A DNA stretch of 64,000 nt from Fontimonas thermophila (GTDB lineage: Bacteria; Pseudomonadota; Gammaproteobacteria; Nevskiales; Nevskiaceae), in contig NZ_FOOC01000001.1 of the NCBI RefSeq assembly GCF_900113085.1, forward strand, positions 62,001 through 126,000. Direction: 5' to 3'. Position 1 is the first letter of the stretch. Each line of letters starts with the position of its first letter. Positions 1 to 9,400 of the stretch are shown piece after piece. The notes beneath the pieces were generated by a model, which saw nothing but the letters and a program-made list of their open reading frames with translations, did not search any database and was not told where the DNA came from. The position numbers and the translations under genes are program-made.

Positions 1-3000
1 ATTCGCGGCGCGCCTCGGGCGGATGCACGCGCGTGTCCTTGTGCGGGCCGGAGGCGCCGGTTTCGCGCTGGCTCCAGAGCGTCACCGCGCCGGTCTCGCG
101 ATCGAGCATGCGCATCACCGCATGGGTGATGTCGCCATTGATGATCTCCTCGCCCCAGACCCATTCGGGGTGCACGCCGAAGATCACCCAGTTCGCGAGC
201 GGTTTCGGCTGCGCTGGGTCGGAGACGTCGTCGAAGCGCACGACGCTGATCTGCTGCGTCGTGTAGTCATAGGGCTGGCCGGCAGGGGTGCCGTCCTGGC
301 CGACCTTGGGACCGTAGGTGTGCGAAGTCACGTCGTTGGAGTGCACGGTGATGCCACCCATGCGCACCGGCTTCATCGTCGCCACCGCCTCGATCAGCGC
401 ATCGCGCATCTGCGTGGCCATGTAGTCGTAGAAGCGCAGATCCATCACGTCCTGGAAGATCCAGGTGCCCCACCCCGGCGTCGAGTAAAACGGCGAGGTA
501 GGCTGTGCGAAGCCGTCATCGCGAGATTGGCCCCGGTCAAACGGGTGAGCGGCCCGGACTTGGCACCGGATGCGACCAGCGCATCGTGCTCCTCGAGCAA
601 CTGCGCGACACGGCGCTGCAGCAAGTCGTTGGGGAGATAAAGATCGTTGGCGACGATGCCGACGCGGCGGCCGTCCCCATCTTCGATGACCAGCGCGCGC
701 GTCGTGATACGTGTGCCGAGAATGTCGGCGCCGACTTTCTTGACCGAATGTCCGTAGGGATCGAATCCCGCGTTGCGCGCGATGCCGGCGCCGGTGGCGG
801 AGAACTGGCCGGCCGAGGCGCCCAGATGCCAGCTCGCATCGCGCACCGCGACCCCGGCACGCGAGGGTCCGGCCGGCACCGGCGGCGGTGGGGCGCCGGC
901 AAGCGCGGCGAGCTGCTCGCCGACCGCGCGTGACACCGTTTCAAGCCCGGCGCATAGCGCCTCGGGTGCACCCTGGGCGCGACAGCGCGCGACGACACCG
1001 GCGGCCGGGCTGGCGAGAAACTCTGCCGGCGACGGCGCGACGAGATCGGTGGCGGGATATTCCGCCGGCGCAGCCAGGCCGTCGAAGGCGGTCAGCAGCG
1101 CGCATTCAGGGTGCTGGTTGGCGATACCGAAGCCCAAGTCGGCGGCGGCATTCTGCAGTGTGCAGACCAGATGCCGGCCGATCGTCGGCGACACCATCAG
1201 CGTCCAGTGATCGGGGCAGGCACCGTCGACGTCCTGGCCCAGACCCTCAAGCAGCGCCTCCTCGGGACAGCCGCCGAGATAGAACGCGCCCTCGCGGAAG
1301 GTCTGCGCATACTGCTCCGGCGTGTACAGCATGTAGCCGAGGAAATCGTTGGCCGCACCGAGCAGGAAGTTTGCGCGCGCGCCGGTGATGCCGCCGCAAT
1401 CGGTGTCTGCTTCGATACCTTGCGGCAACGTCGCGCAGTCGCGCAGCGCATAGTGCAGTTGCGGGAAGGGCTCGCCCGGCATCGTGCCGATGAAGACATC
1501 GCCGATACGGATCGCCGACGCATATGTGCCGATGACCTGGCCCGTGACCCACGGCGGCGTGTCGGCGCGCTCGATCGACAGGCTGCCGCCCGCACCCGGC
1601 ACGTCGACGCGCGGAGCATAGTTGGCGAGCAGGATCGGCTGGGCGAGCGGCTCGCGCACGAACACCGTCTTCACGGCAACGGTGTCGCCGGCGACTTCGC
1701 TGCGCGCCGCGAACGCCGCATCGAGCAGGCTGCGCAGCCGCTGCCGGGCTTCGGCCTCGCGCGCGACGTTGTCGCCGGACTTGTTCCAGTCCATCGCGCC
1801 GAGCGCACCGACCAGGCCCAGGCCGACACCGCCGCTGGTGCGCTGCGCGATCTCCGCCGCCCAGGCGGTCCAGTCACCCGTAGCCGTGGTATTGGCGCTG
1901 GACAGCACGGTGGCGTGCGGCGCGTAGTTCATCAGCGTGGCGATCCGGCGCCCGCCGCGGTCCTCGGCGAACAGCACGCGGAACTCGCGGTCGGGGTCGT
2001 CGGTGGGCGGGCCCGCGTAAGACCCCGCGGTCGGCGGCCCCTGCACGCTGCCGACGTACAGCCGCGCCGGAACGCGCTGGACATAAGCCTCGACACCGGC
2101 CTGCACCGCGGCCTCGGCGAGAATCGCCATGTACAGCGGCGACACGCCGCCCCAGATGCCGATCGTGTCCGGCCCCTGGTGCGAATGATCCGAGGTCACG
2201 ATGATCTGATCCGCCGGCACCACGGCCCGGCCATAGCGCGCGTGCAGCCGCTGCGCGATGCGCTGACGGATGTCGTAAATGCCATTGGGCCCATTGCCGG
2301 CCTTGTAGGCGGCGAAGTACCCGACATTGGTGGTTTTGACGAGGATGACGGTATTGCCGTCGGCGGCGCTGGAGATCGCCACCGCGCCGACGACGAGCGG
2401 ATCGTGCTCGGCGAACGCCTTGCGCTCACAGAACACATCGTAGCCGCCGAGACAGACCGAGCCGGGTAATGGCAGGAACGAGGCCGGCCGCTCGGCGGCT
2501 CCCACCTCGAACGGCAGCGGCGGCAGAGGGCCGACTTCGACCTGCGCATGGCCCGCTATCCCGTCGAGCGTCGCGGTGATCTGCGTCGTGCCGACGGCGT
2601 GGCCGCTGACCTGCCCCGCCGTAACCGTGGCGATCGCCGGGTCGGCGCTGGTCCATACTGCCTGTGCAGTACGGTCGGTCTGGGTGCCGTCCGAGTACTG
2701 CGCGGTGGCGGCGAGCGCTGCCTGCGCGCCGACCACGAGCCGCAACGGCGACGGGGTGACGATCACGGCCTGCAGCACCGGCGGGGTCACCGTCAGCGTG
2801 GCCGTCGCCTGCCGTCCGGACGCGCTCGCGGTGATCTGTACGACACCCTCTTGGATGCCGGTCGCAAGCCCGGCATCGTCGATGGTCGCGCGCGCGGGCT
2901 CGCTGCTCGACCAGGTCACCCCGCGACGCAGATCTTCCTGAGTACCATCCGCATAGGTCGCGCGGGCGACGAATGCCTGGGTCAGGCCGACCGGCACCTC

Positions 3001-3405
3001 GGCGGTCGCCGGGTGGATCTCGAGCGCGGTCAGCGGCGGCGGCACGACGGTGAGAAAGGCCACTGCTTCCCGCTGCCGGTAACGCGCGCGGATCTCGGTC
3101 TGCCCGGCCGCGAGCGCGGTGGCGATCCCCTGCGCATCGATCCGGGCCACGCTGGGCACCGAGCTGGTCCAGACAACGGCTGATGCATCCACGCGCTCAC
3201 GCGTACCATTGGCGAGCACCGCGGTCAGCGTGTAGGCCTGGGTCTGGCCGCGTTCGATCTGGGCCTGGTCCGGGCTCAGCTCCAGGCGCTGCAACGCGCG
3301 GTCAGTGTCCGGCGAACGCGGCGCGCCGCCGCCACAGCCCGCGAGCAGGGCGAGGCTCGCGCACAGCAGACCGATCGCCCCCCAAGCGCACCTCATCACG
3401 GTCAT
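1..3405 (-). pseudogene. Giant lipoprotein with BIG2-like repeats and two ceramidase-like modules; frameshifted and partial
   Basis: This is a secreted lipoprotein gene that continues past the left edge. The start at 3405 has GGAGG seven bases upstream and opens a lipoprotein signal ending LAGC (Cys24). Residues about 40-290 hold three BIG2-like Ig repeats with the recurring W-S-S/A-D-P/V-A pattern. A first ceramidase-like module follows from about residue 293, with the metal-site-like HSHQGPD (His407, His409). A second module starts near residue 850. At plus position 500/501 one base appears to be missing: restoring a T turns the sequence after TASHS into H-T-S-P-F-Y-S-T-P-G-W, and that frame stays open to base 1. 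As given, translation stops at 445 after unrelated residues. It could be a true pseudogene, a phase-variable or slippage site, or an assembly error. The family assignment is from recalled motifs of neutral/alkaline ceramidases. The substrate is unknown. Confidence 0.72.
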
Positions 3406-3442
3406 CGGCATTCCTCCGCCCACCCCGGCGCACGCATCCGGC

Positions 3443-6400
3443 TCAAGGCACCGGCACCACCTGCGGCAGCAACGGGAAGCGCGCGACATTGGCATACGGT
3501 TCGGCCACGTTCTGCGGACGCGCCGTCGGCACCGCGAACTGCCACTGCTCGCCGTCGATCTCGGTCGAGGCCAGCGGCGTGAACAGGTTGTCGGAATCGT
3601 GGGTCGCAAAGAAGTGCAACCCGTGCGCGCCGTGTGCACCCTGCCGCCGCAGGCAGTCGGCAAAGGTGCGTCCGGAATGGTCGAGGGCGCGCCCGGCCGC
3701 AGCGTCGTAGGCCCTGGGAACGGCGCCGCCGTTCCAGGTGTAGCTCTCGCCGGGATAGGGCCGCGGCACCGGATCGTCGCCGGTACCGTCGTCGAGGCAG
3801 GCATCGTCGCGGTAATACGGCACGACCAGCGGATTGAGCAGCGAAGTCGCACCGCGGATCAGGAAGGTATAGACCAGCGAACCGGCGTCGCCCTTGCCGG
3901 ACACCTGCTCCCAGTTGTCGAACGCCAGCGGCAGGTTGAAGGTCGGATCGGCGGTATCGAAAAACGCCGGACAACGGCCGTTGACGCTCGGCGGAATCAC
4001 GCCGCTTTCCGCCGGACACATGCCGTTGACCGGCGCAAAGCCATCGACATTGCCGACATCGTCGTTGACGCCGTCGATCGGCACACCCTGCGGACGCAGC
4101 ACCGTGTAATAGCGTCCGCCGGGCACGCCGGCGGCGGCCTCGGCCGACGTCGGCACCATGGCGCTGCGGTTGTAATCCCAGGACGTGTACAGCCCGTCCG
4201 GCGGGATCGGGTGCACGCGCACGCGGTAACGGTACGTGACGGCATCGCGGTAGAAGGTCTCGGTCTTGGTGACGTTGGTCCCGGAGTCGGCGCCCCAGAC
4301 CTCGCGGATGCAGCGCACCGGCCCGCAGCGCTCGCCGAGCAGGGTGGAATTGCCTTCCCAGTTGACCTGCTCGTCCTCAAAACCGACCAGCGAGATCACC
4401 GAATCCGGTGACTGCTGGAAAGCGCGCCCCTTCCAGCGGTCGATCAGGTCCGGACGCCGGTCCCAATAATCCGGGCTGGCGCGCAATGCCGCACTGTCGG
4501 AAGGACCGCGCACGCGCAGGTCGCGCACCATCCAGCGGCCGGATGCGCTCCATCGGTAGGTGTCGGTGGTCACCGTCACGCCATCGCGCGGGAAGCGGTC
4601 GGTGGACGGGCAGAGATACTTGCCACTGGCGAAATCGAAGCCACAGGCGGCATCGTTGCCGTGATAGGCCTCGAGCGAGGCGACGCAGACCGTGCCGGCG
4701 AGATTCGGCCCATACCCAGTGTTGCTGGTGCCGAGCTTCTCCGGATCATCGTCACGGAACAAATGGCGGTCGATCCACGCATCGGCATCGGCATTGCGCA
4801 CGTAGCGCACATAGTGCGCACCCTTGAATGCCGAGCCGCCGTCCTTGAGAAAGAGATAGACGTAGCGCCGCGCCGTCGGGTCGAGCGGATCGACGAGCGC
4901 GATCTGCTGCCCGGGTGTGCTGCGCACGCCGGGCGGGCGCGCGCCGGCTGGCGCCAGCCCACCGGCATCGGCGGCCATGAAGACGATCTCGTCATCGGCA
5001 TCGAGCCCCGGTACCGGATCGGCCGTCGGCCAGGTCTTGCCGCTGTGCGTCTCGTAGGCGCGGGTGCAATCGCCCTCGGTCATCGCCCAGGATTCGGTGT
5101 CCCAGACGTAGCTGAGCTCGGGGTCGGTGCCGGAGTAGGTCGAAAAATCGCTGTTGCCATTGGCGAGGAAATACGGCATGCGCTCGTCGACCTGCACCGG
5201 GATTTCGGTCCATGCGCCGTCGCGCCAGGCAAAAGCGGCGATGTCGCCGACGGGCACGCCCGCGCGGACGAAACCGGCAAGCGGGTAGAGCAGGGTGCCG
5301 TTGTGCGCATCGCGCACCCCATCGCCGGTGACCGCCGCGCCGGACGGATAGGGATTGGCCACCCCCTGCGCAGGCGGCACTGCCCAGGTGGCGAGCAGTG
5401 CGCCGGGGACGACGACGGGTTCGACCTCGCGCCGCGCGGACGCCGCCTGCACCACCGTCTCCGGCACCCCCTGCGCGAGCCCGAGCAGGTCTTCCGGCGT
5501 CGTGCTCTGAGCCAGGCGCGCCAAGTCGGCGCCGAGCGTGGTCAGCGTGGTCTGCAACGCGGTCTGCGCCGTGCCGAGATCGCCGGCGAGCAGTGCATCG
5601 ATCAGAACATGTCCGTTGCTGCCCAGCCGCGCCAGCAGGCCGGTGAGTCCCTCGCCGGCGCCGACGACGCCGGTGCCGCCACTGCCGGCCGCCGGGGCGC
5701 CGGTGATGATCACCGCCGGACAACCGCCGGTGTCGCTGGCGAATTCGTCGATCGTCGCCGGATCGATCAGCCGCGCGGTGCTGTCGCCGGCAGTGGCCTG
5801 CGTGCGCAGCAGGAAATGCGACATCTGGCAGCGCGCCTGCACGTCCCGGCGCGGGCACTCGTGCGGATCGTCGCCGGCATCTGTCCCCGGCGGCACGTTG
5901 CCCACCGGCGGCGGCGCGGTGTGATAACCGGCGCAGCGCCGGTCCTGGCCGCCGTTCCACGGCTCGTCCCAGTACACCAGCGCCGAACCGCGCTGCTGCG
6001 CCGGATCGCGGTAGTCCAGCGGCACAAGCCCGAAGAATTCGTCGTTGTCCGGATGCCGCTCTGGACTCACCCGCCGGCGATCCACCGGCGCGCCGATCGT
6101 GCGCGCCATGACGTCCGCGCTCCACATCGTGACCTGGTGGTCGCCGAAGGCCGGGTGCAACAACACCGCGTTGTCGGGCCCCGCCAGGGCGCTGTTGTCG
6201 GTCAGGTGATGGGCATAGCCATTGTTCTCGGAACGATCCCACAGCATCTGGATCAGCCCGAAGTTGAGCACGCGGTCGAGGTCGTCCGGATACGACAGAT
6301 ACAGCGGGATCGAGTAGAGCGTGAAATCGGTACTGCGGGTCAGCAGCGTCGAGTAATTCATGCCGAGCACGCCGAGCACGCCGCGGTTGATGTCCTTGGA

Positions 6401-9400
6401 TGCGGCGACCAGAACGCCGCCGAGAATTCCGCCCTGGGAATTGCCGTGGTAGAACACCTCGCGCCGGTCGAACACCGGCTGGCCGTTGACCTGGAAAGCC
6501 GGATCGGCAGCCAAGCCATCCGGATGGACGAGCAGCCGCGCCAGATACATCTGGTTGAGCATGCCCTGCTGGGAGGCGTCCGGGATCACCGGGAAGTTGG
6601 ACAAGTCGACCAGCACGCTGGCGACATTGGGCAGATCGCCGCTGGCAAAGCCGAACCAATCGGCGGCGCAGGTCATCAGCCCGTAGCGATTGCCGAAGTC
6701 ACTGGCCTGCCCGTTGGCCTCGCCTTGCCCGCCAAGCAGGCCATGGCCATAGAGCGTGGGCCGCACGACATGGACCTGCGTGGCCGCGGCCATCGAGGAA
6801 GCCCCGCCGACCGCCGCGCGCGGAATATTGCAGGTGAAGGTGAAGCTGAGCTCGCCGGTCGGATCCGGCAGACCATCACCGTACGGGCTGCCCTGCGGAT
6901 CGGCCGGATTGAGCCGGTCCGCCGGATTGTAATAGAGCCGGTTCGGCGGCAGGCTCGCCGTCGAGGTCAGCCCGAGGGCATCGGCGAGATCGCCGACGCC
7001 GGGGATGCCGCAGTTGCCGCCGGTCAGCGCCTGACACTGATCGGCCAGCGACGACAGCCGATCGAGCAGTTCCTGCCGGGCATCGAGCGGAGAGGGGTCG
7101 GCCGGCACGACGAAACTCGGCACGCGGATCGTGCCGCGCACGCGGCGCACGGTGCTGCCGCTGGCGAAATCCTCGATCGAAGTGATCGAATAGCGCGGCG
7201 CACGGCCGGCCGGATAGTCGGCATCGCCCGGAGCCGATCCGCGCACGTCCCCGAGCGCGGCGAAGGCCCGGTCGCGCATCGCCTTGAGCCGTGCGACCTT
7301 GTTCTGGGCGCTGGCAGTGGTGAAGTCCCAGGCGAGGTAGAGGCTGGCATCGCGCGCGATGCCGGCCTTGTCCAAATCCGCGAACACCGGCTCGAGCGCC
7401 GCGCAGCGCTGGCGCAGCATTGCAAGCCCGGTGGGCAGGCGGTCGCGGCAGACCGTGAACGCCGCACCGGCGGGAATCGGCCGGTCGGCGTCATCGCGCA
7501 GATGGCGCAGCACGACCACGTAACGATGCCCTTCTTCGAAATTCTTCGCCGGCCGGATGATCAGCGCCGCGCGCTTGCCCTTGAGCGATGGCGTCGCTTG
7601 GTCGATGACACCGGGAATCAGTTTGCCGGCATTGAGGTCGATCTCGGCCCAGATCAAATGGCGGCGCGGCACGGCATAGGGCGCATCGACCGGCCCGGTA
7701 TCGAGCACGAGGATGGGCGCATCCGGATCGTCGTAGCGGCTCAGGTCGGTCAGCGACACCGCGCCCTTGACCGGCCCGTAGGGTTGCCCCTGCGCGTCTT
7801 TCTCGGTGCCCAGGTTGGGCACATAGACGGTGATCGGCTGGCCCGGCGAGTAACCGTCGTTGCGGTTCCACTCGCTGGGGTCGATCGGCTTGCCGGCGCT
7901 GTTGCGCGGCATTGCCAGCGGATGGAAGGCGATGCGCCGGCCGGTTCCGCCCTGATCGCGCGCCTGCGGGCTGCCCGGCGGCGCGGTGACCGTGAAATGG
8001 TCGTTCGGGAAAGGAAACAGACAGTGAGACGGGTCGAGCATGTCGCAGCCGGCGAGCGCCGCGAGCAGCGCATCACCGGCGAGGGCGGCATCGGCGGTCC
8101 CTGGTGTCGCCGACGGCAGCTGGGCGCAGATCGCATCGGGCAGACCCGCATCCCGGCAGGCGTCTGCCAGATCGCGCTGCGGATCGATCAGCGCGCAGAA
8201 AGATTCTGGCGCACCGGCCTCGCGGCAGCGCTGGGCATAAGAACGCTGGATGTAGTCGAGGCGCTGGGCGATGTCGGTGAGCAGGCAATCCGGCGACGCC
8301 GGATCGGCGCAGGCGCGCAGATACCCGGGCAGATATTCCTCAACCGGTGCCTCGAACAGCGGGATGTAACCCTGCATGCGCAGCAGCGGTGCGGTCAGCG
8401 GCCCGAGCGAGACGAACTCTTCGTAGCCGGTGAACGGCACGAGAAAACCGGCCTCGCCGGACGGATCGATGTAGCTGAATTCCTCCTCGGGGATGATGTA
8501 GCCGAAGGAGTTCTGTGTCAGCCCGAGCAGCATCACCGCGGCCCCGGGGTTGGCGTGCGCGGCGAGCCGGCGGATGTACTGACCGAACGTGTTCGTCGCC
8601 TCGCCGGGGATGGTCGCGATCTCCAGCCCGCCGGCGCCACCGATGGTGATGCGCGTGACCAGGGTCTCCGCGGTCGGCGTGATCTGGCCAAGCTCGGTGG
8701 ACACCGTGCCCAGCGCGGTGCCAAGACCCGGGATCGCACTCACCGGTGCCGGCGTGAAGTCGTAGTAGCGGTTGAAGGAACCGAGGGCGCCGGCGGCGAC
8801 AAAGGCCGGATTGGTGACCGGCAGCACGACGGTGACGTTGCGCACGGCCAGCGTCGGCGCCAGTGCCCGTTCCGCCTGCGCCGCGGCGAAGTCCGCCAGA
8901 TCGTGGCCACGGCAGCGCACGCGCTCGTAACTGTCCGGGTCGGACACCGTGCAGCGCCCGCCGGACGGCGAGGCATCCGCGATCGGGCCGTTGTAATAAA
9001 GCGCCACGCCGCCGTCCTGCTCGAGCCGCCGCATCGCGCCATAGATGTAATCGGCATGGGGCACGCGCGGGTCTTCACCGGTGCCGATGCTGGTCGGATG
9101 CGCGGCGTATTGCAGCACCTGGGCGATGATCGCGCCGGCTTTGTCGCGCACGACGAGCAGGGTCACGGCATCGTCGGCGTCCGCCGCCGGATCGACGCGC
9201 GGACGCCGGTAATTGTTGAACTCCGAGGTGCGGCCCACGCGCACGCTCAGGTCCGCCGGCTGCAGCGCGAGCAGCGCCGCGCGCGTCGCATCGGCGGCCT
9301 GCGCATAGAGCCGGTGGACGATCCAGTCCTGCGGCACGCCACCCCACAAGCCTTGCAAATCAGGGCCGGCATGGCTGTGGGTCTGGCCGAAGACGATGTG

